From Poriferisodalis sp965237655 (GTDB taxonomy: Bacteria > Actinomycetota > Acidimicrobiia > Acidimicrobiales > Poriferisodalaceae): 64,000 bases of DNA. A program made the position numbers and the translations under genes. Below the pieces are notes generated by a model that was not told where the DNA came from, ran no database searches, and worked only from the letters and a program-made list of their open reading frames with translations. The stretch lies in assembly GCF_965237655.1 (NCBI RefSeq), contig NZ_CBDEGB010000002.1, positions 1,054,001 to 1,118,000 on the forward strand, given 5' to 3'. Below, piece after piece: positions 44,518 through 53,309 of the stretch. Position 1 is the stretch's first letter, and each line of letters begins with the position of its first letter.

Positions 44518-45795
44518 ATGACGGTCGAGTCGTTCGATGAACGGGACACGGAACCCAACGCACAGCCTGTGATGGACCCGGTGATGGACCCCGTGATGGA
44601 CGCAGCTGCTGAGGCGCCGCTCGCCGGCACCCGTGTCGTCGAGATGACCATGTACGTGCAAGGACCTGTCGGGGGCCTCACGCTGGCATCGCTCGGCGCG
44701 GATGTCGTCAAGATCGAGCAGGTCGGCCAGGCCGACTACATGCGCAGCTTCGCAAGCGTGTTCGGGGTGAGCTTTGACGATCGGGGCCGAGAATGGCTGT
44801 ACGGCTCGCTCAACCGCAACAAGCGGTCGCTGGCACTCGACATCGCGTCGGCCGCGGGACGCCCGGTCTTCGAGCGCCTGATCGGCGAGGCCGATGCGTT
44901 CATCACCAACCTGCGGACTGCCGGCCTCGCCCGCTACGGCGCCGACCCCGACACCCTGCTCAAGCTCAACCCGCAGCTGGTCTATTGCCGAGGCGGCGGG
45001 TTCGGGCTTCGAGGCGAGCTGGCCGAAGATCTGTGCCAGGACACGGTTGGCATGGCGCACGCCGGCTTCATGGACGCGATCTCGCCGACCGAAGTGCCGA
45101 CATATCCGCCGGGCTCGCTGAGCGACATCCTGACCGGCACCAACATGGCTTCGGCGGTGATGGCCGGGTTGCTCAAATGTGCGCGCACCGGTCGGGGCTG
45201 CGTGGTGGGCACGTCCCAGACACAGGCGCTGCTGTGGCTGGCCAGCCAGGCCGTAGGCGTTGCCGCGAACGTGGGACAGCGCATGGACCGCTTCGACCCT
45301 GGAAGGGCTTGGAACCCGCTCTTCACGGTCTATGAGACGGTCGATGGCTGGATTGCGATCGCTGCTCTGCAAGGACCGCACTGGGAAGGGCTTGCGAGAG
45401 CTGTCGGCATCGAGTCGTGGCTGGAAGACCCGCGGTTCGCCACTTTCGAGGACGTTGTGCGCAACCGCGCCGAGTTCGCACCCCTGTTCGCCGCTCACAT
45501 GAGGACTGGCACTACCAAGGCGTGGTGGCGGGCGATCCGGGGCTGCGGGGCGTGGGTGTCGCCGGTGAATCGCGTGGAGGACCTCGCGGACAACCCCGAC
45601 ATCTTGGCCAACGAGTACCTCGTGACCTTCGACGACGGCTTTATTGGACCGACGGCGGTATTCGACGTCGATGAGTTCCGCGGCGCGCGAGGCGGAACCG
45701 CCGACTACGGCGAGCACACCGACGAGATCCTCGCCGAGCTGGGCTACGACGACGAGCAGATTCTCGAACTCAAGGCAGCCAGCGCCATCTGGTGA
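44518..45795 (+). CDS. CaiB/BaiF family (family III) CoA-transferase
   Basis: Transfers CoA between acids, or acts as an acyl-CoA racemase-like enzyme. It is 425 residues from ATG 44518. It begins with a variable leader containing PVMDPVMDPVMDA, then LAGTRVVEMTMYVQGPVGGLTLASLGADVVKIEQ, the NRNKRSLALDI block, DAFITNLRTAGLARYG, and a C-terminal VNRVEDLADNPDILANEYLV typical of family III. The substrate is unknown; the adjacent crotonase-like and lactonase-like genes suggest an acyl-CoA degradation route. Confidence 0.9.
   Translation: MTVESFDERDTEPNAQPVMDPVMDPVMDAAAEAPLAGTRVVEMTMYVQGPVGGLTLASLGADVVKIEQVGQADYMRSFASVFGVSFDDRGREWLYGSLNRNKRSLALDIASAAGRPVFERLIGEADAFITNLRTAGLARYGADPDTLLKLNPQLVYCRGGGFGLRGELAEDLCQDTVGMAHAGFMDAISPTEVPTYPPGSLSDILTGTNMASAVMAGLLKCARTGRGCVVGTSQTQALLWLASQAVGVAANVGQRMDRFDPGRAWNPLFTVYETVDGWIAIAALQGPHWEGLARAVGIESWLEDPRFATFEDVVRNRAEFAPLFAAHMRTGTTKAWWRAIRGCGAWVSPVNRVEDLADNPDILANEYLVTFDDGFIGPTAVFDVDEFRGARGGTADYGEHTDEILAELGYDDEQILELKAASAIW
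44569..44604 (+). repeat. 12-bp tandem repeat in the CoA-transferase N-terminus
   Basis: GTGATGGACCCG, GTGATGGACCCC, GTGATGGACGCA: three units coding VMDP VMDP VMDA. The period is in frame. Confidence 0.85.
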
Positions 45796-45844
45796 CGGCT
45801 GGCGCCCGGGCCGGCTCTCGCAGCCAGTTGCGGAGAACTTGGCG

Positions 45845-46261
45845 CTAGAGCATCACGCCGAACAGCAGCGCCGTCAGGCCGCACAGCAGCGAGACGCCGG
45901 CGCCGATGCCTCGCTTCGCGACGTTGTCGCCTGCGTTCTGATGCACCAGCGCGCCGACGCCCGAGATGAGCACCAGCAGCATCTTGATGCCCAGCAGCAT
46001 CGCCCAGCCGGAACTTGTCTCTTCGCTCGGAATGGCGAGCATCGACCACAGCCCCGTCGCCACCGCCACGCCGAACGCGGGCCAGGCGACTCGGGAGAAC
46101 GCCTTTGCAGCGATCTTGCCTGATCCGGGAAATGCGCGGCTGACGACGGGCACGACCGCGCCGACGACGATCTGACCGCCGATCCACACGGTCACGGCCA
46201 GCACGTGCAGGACGATGCGAACGGTGTCCAGATCAAAAGCGACTTCACGGACTTCGTTCAT
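45845..46261 (-). CDS. Small four-helix membrane protein (CopD/DUF2269-like)
   Basis: A 138-residue protein with four predicted membrane segments: VRIVLHVLAVTVWIGGQIVVG, WPAFGVAVATGLWSML, AMLLGIKMLLVLISGVGALVH and GVSLLCGLTALLFGVML. HVLAVTVWIGG with its His is like CopD/DUF2269 proteins. No function can be assigned. It lies convergent to the CoA-transferase gene and downstream of the amidohydrolase on the same strand. Confidence 0.7.
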   Translation of the reverse strand: MNEVREVAFDLDTVRIVLHVLAVTVWIGGQIVVGAVVPVVSRAFPGSGKIAAKAFSRVAWPAFGVAVATGLWSMLAIPSEETSSGWAMLLGIKMLLVLISGVGALVHQNAGDNVAKRGIGAGVSLLCGLTALLFGVML

Positions 46262-46335
46262 TGGAGTCTCGATTCTGGGTCAGGTCTGGGGCGGGTCCCG
46301 TCGCGTGAATACCACGAATGGACGGAGCGAAGGTG

Positions 46336-46377
46336 TCAGGGCTGGCTTTTCAGGCCTGGCTTGTCAGGACTGGGCTT
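46336..46377 (-). repeat. 14-bp tandem repeat at the amidohydrolase 3' end
   Basis: Three units on the plus strand: TCAGGGCTGGCTTT, TCAGGCCTGGCTTG, TCAGGACTGGGCTT (46336, 46350, 46364). Each begins with TCA, a TGA stop for the minus-strand gene, and the 14-bp period puts one stop in each frame. Both the original and the shifted reading of the gene end within this array. Confidence 0.9.
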
Positions 46378-47526
46378 CGAGCAACTCTGCCATGTTGTCG
46401 GCGAAGAAACGGTCGAGCACGCGGTCATGAACCCCTCGAGTGACGAGTTGAAGCGACCCAGCGGATTCCGGCCGCCCTCGATATGGGGGTAGTCGCTGGA
46501 GAACAGGTACAGGTTCGCGTTGGAGTCGCGGATCATGGCGCCGACATCCTCGAATGGGTACGGCGTGAACGCCATCTGCCGGGTGATCTGTTCCGACGGC
46601 GCCTCACCCAACGCAGCAAGATCCGGCTCGGATCGCTTCCAGATCTCGACAACCTGATCGAGCCGGCGCAGCATCTGGGGCACCCAGCCGGCGCCGAGTT
46701 CGATGACCCCGCCGCGCAGGTTCGGATGGCGGGCCAGCACACCGTCAAGCACCATCACGCCGACGAAGGTCTCCGCGGCGTGATGCAGGGCGACCATGTC
46801 CTTGCCGCGTACGTTCTCGCCGCCGCCACGCCAATCGGTCGGTACCGGGCGGCCCGTATCCATCCACTCTCGGCGGATTTGCAGCGGCTCCCCGCCCACG
46901 TGCAGCACAAACGGCACTCCTGCCTCGGCCATCTGCGCCCAGACAGGATCATGATCTGAGTGCCCAGGCGACGCGCCGCCTGCGGGCCGGTGGGGAATCC
47001 ACATCGCACCCAGTCCCAGCTCGAGCGCGTGGGTCATTTCGGCAGCCGCCATCTGCGGATCGTCCAGCGGCAGCAGTGCCACGCCGACCAGTCGGTCATC
47101 GCCTGCACAGAACTCAGCCATGCCCCGGTTGTGTGCCAGGGCGGCTCCGTAGCGCACGTCGAGGTCTGACCGGGGATCGAAGGCCACGCCGACGCTGAAC
47201 GTGGCGAAGACGAACTGCCGGGCAAAACCGAGCAGATCCAGCGCCGTGGACCGTTCGCCGGAGTTGAAGGCACCCAGTGCCTGGTATCCCTTCGGCCCAG
47301 CGATGAGGTCGTCTCCGAGAGCGATCAGCTCTTCTACGGTCTCGGGCGGGTGGGCACGGGCTTGCACCGCCAATTCCATGTCGTCGGTGAGGCGGCCGCC
47401 GTTGGCAAAGTCAATTTCGGGGATGCGATCCCGAATGCCCGGATCCGCATGAGCCCGCAGGAAGTCCGGCAGCTCCATGAGGTGGCTGTCGGCGTCGAGA
47501 TAGGTCCGATTGCGCGCGTAGGCCAT
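46336..47526 (-). CDS. Amidohydrolase (PF04909-type) with frameshifted C-terminus
   Basis: A 396-residue reading of a TIM-barrel amidohydrolase. Motifs: YLDADSHLMELPDFLRAHAD, VALLPLDDPQMAAAEM, PFVLHVGGEP, GGVIELGAGWVPQMLRRLD, YLFSSDYPHIEGGRNPLGRFNSSLEGF. After SLEG the present frame runs into unrelated FMTACSTVSS. One extra base in the four-C run at 46432-46435 (GGGG on the coding strand) would restore VHDRVLDRFFADNMAELLEAQ and a stop at 46364, the normal ending of this family. This is either a real indel or a homopolymer error. Substrate unknown. Confidence 0.85.
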   Translation of the reverse strand: MAYARNRTYLDADSHLMELPDFLRAHADPGIRDRIPEIDFANGGRLTDDMELAVQARAHPPETVEELIALGDDLIAGPKGYQALGAFNSGERSTALDLLGFARQFVFATFSVGVAFDPRSDLDVRYGAALAHNRGMAEFCAGDDRLVGVALLPLDDPQMAAAEMTHALELGLGAMWIPHRPAGGASPGHSDHDPVWAQMAEAGVPFVLHVGGEPLQIRREWMDTGRPVPTDWRGGGENVRGKDMVALHHAAETFVGVMVLDGVLARHPNLRGGVIELGAGWVPQMLRRLDQVVEIWKRSEPDLAALGEAPSEQITRQMAFTPYPFEDVGAMIRDSNANLYLFSSDYPHIEGGRNPLGRFNSSLEGFMTACSTVSSPTTWQSCSKPSPDKPGLKSQP

Positions 47527-47617
47527 GGATGCAGGTTGGTGACGGGGGCGGGGTGAGTCGCTGGGCCGATCAATGCGCTGGACGTCGCATTCAACGCCAC
47601 GCCCAAATGACCGTCGG

Positions 47618-47623
47618 TAGCCT
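47618..47623 (+). promoter_or_regulatory. -10 box of mogA-rib operon (leaderless type)
   Basis: TAGCCT preceded by CGG, 6 nt before ATG 47630. Confidence 0.5.
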
Positions 47624-47629
47624 GCCGCG

Positions 47630-48151
47630 ATGGCCGGTTCGCGTGTGGGGCATCATCAAGCCCAGGATCATCCCGATCCATCGCCGGGGCTTGCGGCGAA
47701 GGTGCTGACGGTCTCCGACGGTGTGATCGCCGGCACTCGCGAGGACCGCAGCGGCGAAGCACTCGGCGACGTGCTGGGGGCCGCGGGATACGAGGTGGTC
47801 GAACGCCGTGTCGTTGCCGACGGCGTCGAGACGGTGGCCGAAGCGCTGCGGTCCATGACCGGTGGCTTCGAAGGCCTCATCGTCACCACCGGCGGCACCG
47901 GCTTCACCGAGCGAGATCTCACTCCTGAAGGGACCCGCGCCGTCATCGAGCGCGAAGCGCCCGGCCTGGCCGAGGCCATGCGGCTGGTGAACCCCCTGGG
48001 CCGCCTGTCGCGTGGCGTCGCGGGCATTGTCGGTCATGCGATCGTGCTGAACACGCCCGGCTCCACAAAGGGTTGCGTGGAGTGCTTCGAGGCAGTGGCC
48101 GATGTGTTGCCGCACGCGTTGGCGCTGCTGGCTGGCGAACGGCTTCACTGA
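47630..48151 (+). CDS. MogA/MoaB-family molybdenum cofactor protein
   Basis: Adenylylates molybdopterin, or belongs to the related MoaB group, in Moco synthesis. It is 173 residues with the family motifs KVLTVSDGVIAGTREDRSGEAL, VTTGGTGFTERDLTPEGT and LNTPGSTKGCVECF. An N-terminal His/Asp/Pro-rich leader of about 22 residues may be overextended. Its stop overlaps ribD (TGATG), so it heads a unit with the riboflavin genes; the pairing with rib genes is unusual but not unknown. Confidence 0.88.
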   Translation: MAGSRVGHHQAQDHPDPSPGLAAKVLTVSDGVIAGTREDRSGEALGDVLGAAGYEVVERRVVADGVETVAEALRSMTGGFEGLIVTTGGTGFTERDLTPEGTRAVIEREAPGLAEAMRLVNPLGRLSRGVAGIVGHAIVLNTPGSTKGCVECFEAVADVLPHALALLAGERLH

Positions 48152-49257
48152 TGTGCCCGGACGACCCGGCTCCTCGCAGCGAGCCGGCGAACCCGGCGAC
48201 GGAGGCTGACGCTGCACAGATGGCGCACGCCGTCGAGCTGGGCGAGAGCGTCCGGGGCACGACAGCGCCGAATCCGTGGGTGGGCGCCGTGCTCGTCACC
48301 GCGAGCGGCGAAGCGTTTGGCGGGGCGACCGAGCCGCCCCCGCGACGACACGCCGAGATCGTCGCGCTCAATGCGGCGCTCGCGGCGGGCACGGATCTGG
48401 CCGCTTCCACGCTGTACACGACGTTGGAACCCTGCTCGCACACCGGCCGCACACCGCCGTGCGTCGAAGCCATCATCAACGCCGGAATCGGCCGCATCTG
48501 TATCGGCGTCGCCGATCCCGATGCGCAGGTGTCAGGCCGGGGAACGCTTGCGCTCCGGTCCGCAGGAATCGAGGTCATCGAAGGCTTCGGCGATGTCGAG
48601 GCCTCGCTCGGTCCCTACCTGCATCAGCGCCGCACCGGCAGGCCCTGGGTGGTACTCAAGCTGGCCACCACCCTCGACGGCCGCATCGGCGCACCCGACG
48701 GGACGTCGCAATGGATTACCTCGGTCGAAGCCCGTGCCGATGCCCATGCGCTGCGTGCGCGCTGCGATGCGGTGCTGGTGGGCGCCGGCACCGTGCGTGC
48801 AGACAACCCGTCGCTGACCGTCCGCGACGCGCCGGGGACTGACCCGCGCCGCTTCGTGCTCGGCTTAGCGCCGGCCGGCGCAAACGTGCATCCCTGCACC
48901 GAAGTGAGCGGGCCGCTGCCCAGAGTGCTGAGGGATCTGGCCGCCGAAGGCGTCGTCGAGCTGCTGGTGGAGGGCGGTGCCCACGTCGCGGGGGAGTTTC
49001 ACCGGTCTGGCTTGGTCGACGAATACGTCGTGTATCTCGCGCCTGCGCTCGCGGGCGGCGACGACGGGCTGCCGTTGCTGGCGGGGCCAGGTGCATCCAC
49101 GATCGGCGAGTTCTGGCGTGGCCACATCGCTGAGGTCCGCCACGTGGGAGCCGACCTACGCCTCACCGTGCACCCAGTTGGGCACCCCGCTGCGAGCCTC
49201 GGTGGGCCACTCACCGGTATCGTCAGCCCCGATCGGCGCCCCAGCACGGGGCGCTGA
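48151..49257 (+). CDS. ribD: Bifunctional riboflavin deaminase/reductase
   Basis: Second and third steps of riboflavin synthesis: deaminates and reduces the pyrimidine intermediate. It is 368 residues from ATG 48151. The N-terminal zinc deaminase domain shows NPWVGAVLV, RRHAEIVAL and LEPCSHTGRTPPC; the C-terminal reductase domain has VVLKLATTLDGRIG, WITSVEARADAHALRARCDAVLVGAGTVRADNP, LLVEGGAHVAGEF and LVDEYVVYLAPALAGG. ribE follows 11 bp later. Confidence 0.96.
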   Translation: MCPDDPAPRSEPANPATEADAAQMAHAVELGESVRGTTAPNPWVGAVLVTASGEAFGGATEPPPRRHAEIVALNAALAAGTDLAASTLYTTLEPCSHTGRTPPCVEAIINAGIGRICIGVADPDAQVSGRGTLALRSAGIEVIEGFGDVEASLGPYLHQRRTGRPWVVLKLATTLDGRIGAPDGTSQWITSVEARADAHALRARCDAVLVGAGTVRADNPSLTVRDAPGTDPRRFVLGLAPAGANVHPCTEVSGPLPRVLRDLAAEGVVELLVEGGAHVAGEFHRSGLVDEYVVYLAPALAGGDDGLPLLAGPGASTIGEFWRGHIAEVRHVGADLRLTVHPVGHPAASLGGPLTGIVSPDRRPSTGR

Positions 49258-49268
49258 AGGGACCAGCG

Positions 49269-49874
49269 ATGTACACCGGAATCGTCGAGGAACTCGGCAG
49301 CCTCGCCGGCAGCAATGGTGAGCGATACCGATTCAATGCGGCGGTCGTGCTCGCTGACAGCGCCATCGACGACTCGATCGCTGTGAATGGCTGCTGCCTC
49401 ACCGTCGTCGCAATGGGGGATGGCTGGTGGGAGGCCGACGTCACCGCCGAGACGGCACGTCGCACAGCGCTCGGCTCGCTGGCAGCGGGCGATTCAGTGA
49501 ACCTCGAGCGCGCGATGCGCTACGCAGACCGGCTCGGCGGTCACATCGTGCAGGGTCATGTGGACGGTGTGGCAACGATCACCCGACCTGGCCCTGACCT
49601 GCGCGTCGCTGTGGGTTCCGACGGGGGATTGCGCCGATACCTGGTGGAGAAGGGGTCGGTCACACTCGACGGCGTCAGCCTCACCTGCTTCGACATCGAC
49701 GACGACGACACCGGCGGATGCCAGTTCTCGGTGGCACTCATCCCGCACACGATGGCGATGACCACCATCGGCACCGCGCAGCCTGGCGATCCCGTCAACC
49801 TTGAGGTCGACGTCCTCGCTCGTTACGTCGAGCGTCTGCTCGGGCAGAATGGCTCCGGAACCAACGATGACTGA
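49269..49874 (+). CDS. ribE: Riboflavin synthase alpha chain
   Basis: Dismutates two 6,7-dimethyl-8-ribityllumazine molecules to riboflavin. It is 201 residues, the normal size, with two lumazine-binding repeats: MYTGIVEELG, IAVNGCCLTVVAMGDGWWEADVTAETARRTALG, and the second repeat GHIVQGHVDGVATI, VTLDGVSLTCFDIDDDD. Ribosome site GAAGGGACC. The ribBA start overlaps its end by 8 nt. Confidence 0.95.
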   Translation: MYTGIVEELGSLAGSNGERYRFNAAVVLADSAIDDSIAVNGCCLTVVAMGDGWWEADVTAETARRTALGSLAAGDSVNLERAMRYADRLGGHIVQGHVDGVATITRPGPDLRVAVGSDGGLRRYLVEKGSVTLDGVSLTCFDIDDDDTGGCQFSVALIPHTMAMTTIGTAQPGDPVNLEVDVLARYVERLLGQNGSGTNDD

Positions 49875-51174
49875 GTCCGGCATGACCGATCACAACACAG
49901 CCGAAGGGGCACCCGCCCAATCGCCGTTCGCTGCCATTCCCGATGCGATCGCAGCTATCGGACGCGGCGAGATCGTCGTGGTCGTCGACGACGAGGACCG
50001 TGAGAACGAGGGCGACCTCATCATGGCGGCTGAGCACGCCACGCAAGAGGCGATGGCGTTCTTCGTCCGTTACACATCGGGTGTCATCTGCGCTCCTTTG
50101 ATGGGGGAACGACTCGACGAGCTGGCATTGCCGCTGATGGTGACCGTCAACACCGAGTCGATGCGCACTGCCTACACGGTCACCGTGGATGCAGCCGAAG
50201 GCACCACGACCGGAATCTCAGCGGGAGACCGGGCACGAACCCTGAGCCTGTTGGCCGACCCGAAGTCCAGCGCCAATGACTTCAACCGGCCTGGCCACGT
50301 GCTGCCGCTGCGCTATCGCCCTGGTGGCGTGCTCAAGCGGGCCGGACACACAGAAGCAGCGGTGGACCTTGCCCGGCTGGCGGGGTGCCATCCCGCCGGG
50401 GTGCTCTGCGAGGTGGTCAACGACGACGGGTCGATGGCTCGCCTGCCGGATCTCGTCGAGTTCAGCGATCAACACGGGTTGCTCCTCATTTCCATCGCCG
50501 ACCTCATCCGCTACCGGCGCGCCAACGAGCGCCTCGTGGATCCGATCGCGCAAGCCCGCATCCCCACCATCTACGGCGAGTTCATGGGGCACGTCTTCCG
50601 CGACTTCGACGACACCGAGCACCTGGCGCTCACCTACGGGGTCGTCATGGGCTCCGAGCCGGTGCTGGTGCGTGTCCACAGCGAATGCCTGACCGGCGAC
50701 ATCCTGGCCTCGATGCGCTGCGATTGCGGGGCACAGCTGCACGGTAGCCTGGAGGCCATCGCCGAGTCGGGCGCCGGCGTACTCGTGTACCTGCGCGGCC
50801 ACGAGGGCCGCGGCATCGGCATCGGTCACAAGATCGCTGCGTATTCGCTGCAGGACCTGGGTCGCGACACCGTCGACGCCAACCTGGAGCTGGGCCTGCC
50901 GGTGGACAGCCGGGAATACGGCATCGGGGCGCAAATCCTGGCGGAGCTTGGCGTGCATCGGATGCGCCTCATGACGAACAACCCGAACAAGATCGGCGGT
51001 CTGTCCGGCTACGGACTCGAAATCGTCGAGCGGGTGCCGACCACGGCGCCAGCCAACCCCCACAACCATGCCTACCTGCGCACGAAGAAGATGCGCATGG
51101 GCCACCTCATGGACGACGAAGCCCAGGACGCGGCCGAGAGCGACCTCGAAGCAGCACCCCCGCTCGCCGACTGA
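49867..51174 (+). CDS. ribBA: Bifunctional DHBP synthase / GTP cyclohydrolase II
   Basis: Supplies both precursors for lumazine. It is 435 residues from ATG 49867 (ATG 49882 possible). The RibB half has DDEDRENEGDLIMAAEHA, FNRPGHVLPLRYR and AGHTEAAVDLARLAGCHPAGVLCEV. The RibA half has the zinc site HSECLTGDILASMRCDCGAQL, YLRGHEGRGIGIGHKIAAY, and TNNPNKIGGLSGYGLEIVERVP. In most clusters ribH comes next; here an unrelated minus-strand gene does, so lumazine synthase must be elsewhere. Confidence 0.97.
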   Translation: MTESGMTDHNTAEGAPAQSPFAAIPDAIAAIGRGEIVVVVDDEDRENEGDLIMAAEHATQEAMAFFVRYTSGVICAPLMGERLDELALPLMVTVNTESMRTAYTVTVDAAEGTTTGISAGDRARTLSLLADPKSSANDFNRPGHVLPLRYRPGGVLKRAGHTEAAVDLARLAGCHPAGVLCEVVNDDGSMARLPDLVEFSDQHGLLLISIADLIRYRRANERLVDPIAQARIPTIYGEFMGHVFRDFDDTEHLALTYGVVMGSEPVLVRVHSECLTGDILASMRCDCGAQLHGSLEAIAESGAGVLVYLRGHEGRGIGIGHKIAAYSLQDLGRDTVDANLELGLPVDSREYGIGAQILAELGVHRMRLMTNNPNKIGGLSGYGLEIVERVPTTAPANPHNHAYLRTKKMRMGHLMDDEAQDAAESDLEAAPPLAD

Positions 51175-51281
51175 TGCCCGGTCTTGTCTGCGAGCGGCGG
51201 CCCAGGACCCCAAGCTCGAAGCAGATCCGCGGCACATGACGGGCGTGACCGTCTCTACGTCCGCCTCGCTCTGCTGTCAGA

Positions 51282-53309
51282 TCATGATCCCTCGGCACCG
51301 ACCACGAAGACGTGGCTGTGTCCGGCGTCGTCCTGACCGGAGTTGAAGAGGATTCGCTGACCGTCTGGCGACCAATCCGGGTTGATCTCGTGGCCCTCCA
51401 TCCGCGTGATCTCCGTCACCTGACCGGTGCCAATATCAAGGATGGCAATATTCGATTCATCCGGGACGGCGCGATCCTCCCGTGTTTCGTAGAGGCTGAA
51501 TGCCAAACGGGTGCCGTCCGGTGACCACGACAGCTTGCTGTCGGTGTTGTATGGCAGGCGGCCCGAGCGGTTGAGTTCGGGAGGCAATGTCCTCATATTG
51601 GTTCCGTCGGCATTCATGACCGCCAGTGGTCCGACCCACTCGAAGGCAATCAGCGAACCGTCAGGAGACCAGGCCGGGTTCGACCCCCCACCGAAGTCCC
51701 GGGTCAGCTCGACTGGATTCCGTCCATCGGAGTCCATGCTCATGATGAACCAATCGTTGTCTTCCCAACTATGGCGACCGAATGCCAGCTTGCGACCATC
51801 AGGCGACCAAGTCGGATTGTCGTCCTCAACCGCACCGCTGGTCAATTGGACCGGGTTCGATCCGTCACTGATGACCGTGTAGATGTGGCTCCGGTAAGGA
51901 TCGGTGCCCTGGGAAGGATCCGTGCTCGTCCACCCGCTGAACGCGATCTTAGAGCCATCCGGTGACCACGCGGGATTGCCAGATGAGACACCGACCATGC
52001 TGAACAGCAGTCGCGCATTGGTGCCGTCGCGGTCGGCTACCACCAGCGCGCTTCCGTTGTTGTAGACAATTTGCCGGCAATCGGGCGACCAGTCTGCTTC
52101 GCTAGCGAATGGGCTCTCGAGCAGTTGCACCGGCGCATCAGTGGGTGTGCCCCCGCACGGACCCACGGCTGCATCATCGGCTACCGACTCGCCGCTGGAG
52201 GTGTCGCTTCGGGTCCGGTAAGCGTCAATGGCCGACTTGGCGACGGCCGCCTCGCCGCCGAACACGAGAAGCTGAGCAGCACCGTCGCCAGCTGAGCGTC
52301 GCACCGTGTCGAGGTAGGCGGCGGTGCTCTGAGGCACGTCGCCAGGATTCGTGAGTACCAGTGCCGCGCATCGGCGAGCGAGCAGTGGTGCTGCGCTGAA
52401 CGAGTCGAAAGGCACGCGCGCCCGGGCCAGTCCGACCCTGGCTTGAGCGAAGCAACTGCCGCTCGATTGCCCAGCCGCATAGGCAGCCGTCTGCGTTGCC
52501 GTCTCGAACCGCGATGCTCCGGCAATGCGATCTGTCGAGATACCCAATCTGCCGATTGCGTTTTCTACCGCTTGAGACAGTGCTGCGGGCCCGCCCATGA
52601 GCACGACACGCTCGATGCGCTCGCGCACGAGGTAATCCGCAACGGCGGCGTGCAGCTCCGCACCGGGAGTCAGCAGCACCGGATGGCCGCCATGTGCAGA
52701 CAGCGGACCCGCAACCAGCGCGTCAGCGAACACTTCGCCGCTGGCGATGATCGCGGTCTTGGCGCCGCTCAGCGCGCCGACAGCACCGAGCCGTTCTGCC
52801 ACCGCGACTCCGGTGTGGTACCGGTCGTTGCCGCCGATGCGCTCGACGGCGATTTCAGCCTGGCGCAGCCGGTCGTCAATTGCCTCAGTGATCGTGCGCG
52901 CCGACCCGGTGCCGCTGCTCACCAGCAGCACCTTCGACGCGCCGACGCGATCCAGGAACTCCAGCGCGTCGCTCCGCACTGCATCCGGAGGTGTCATCAG
53001 CACGGGGGCTTCGAGACGCCCCGCCACCGACGCAGCCACAACAGCCTCGTGCCAGCTCAGGCCCGACACCATGACAACCCACTCCAATTCACCGTCGGCA
53101 TCTGCCGCGACTGCCTCAGCGATGAGCAGCGATGTGGCGTAGCGGTCCGCTCCGCCGTAGCGCACGAGTTCTATGTCGGCAAGGCCGGACTCTCCCGACT
53201 GCGCAGCAGCGCTGGAAACCGGCATCAGCGCGGCGGCACCGAGAACGAGGAGGGCAGGCACCACACCCACCCAGCGTCGAGATCTTGTTTGTGGGATCAC
53301 GCGGCCCAT
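51282..53309 (-). CDS. Secreted CWB2-repeat protein with PD40/TolB-like propeller
   Basis: A 675-residue exported protein. The start ATG 53309 gives a signal peptide RRWVGVVPALLVLGAAALMPVSSAAAQ. The first half has three cell-wall-binding CWB2 repeats (PF04122-like): VRYGGADRYATSLLIAEAVA, RIGGNDRYHTGVAVAERLG, RIAGASRFETATQTAAYAA. The second half has five or more PD40/WD40-like repeats with (N/D)PxWSPDGxxIAF. The CWB2 part should bind secondary wall polymer; the propeller role is unknown. It is divergent from, and collides head-on with, a paralogue starting at about 53291. Confidence 0.85.
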   Translation of the reverse strand: MGRVIPQTRSRRWVGVVPALLVLGAAALMPVSSAAAQSGESGLADIELVRYGGADRYATSLLIAEAVAADADGELEWVVMVSGLSWHEAVVAASVAGRLEAPVLMTPPDAVRSDALEFLDRVGASKVLLVSSGTGSARTITEAIDDRLRQAEIAVERIGGNDRYHTGVAVAERLGAVGALSGAKTAIIASGEVFADALVAGPLSAHGGHPVLLTPGAELHAAVADYLVRERIERVVLMGGPAALSQAVENAIGRLGISTDRIAGASRFETATQTAAYAAGQSSGSCFAQARVGLARARVPFDSFSAAPLLARRCAALVLTNPGDVPQSTAAYLDTVRRSAGDGAAQLLVFGGEAAVAKSAIDAYRTRSDTSSGESVADDAAVGPCGGTPTDAPVQLLESPFASEADWSPDCRQIVYNNGSALVVADRDGTNARLLFSMVGVSSGNPAWSPDGSKIAFSGWTSTDPSQGTDPYRSHIYTVISDGSNPVQLTSGAVEDDNPTWSPDGRKLAFGRHSWEDNDWFIMSMDSDGRNPVELTRDFGGGSNPAWSPDGSLIAFEWVGPLAVMNADGTNMRTLPPELNRSGRLPYNTDSKLSWSPDGTRLAFSLYETREDRAVPDESNIAILDIGTGQVTEITRMEGHEINPDWSPDGQRILFNSGQDDAGHSHVFVVGAEGS

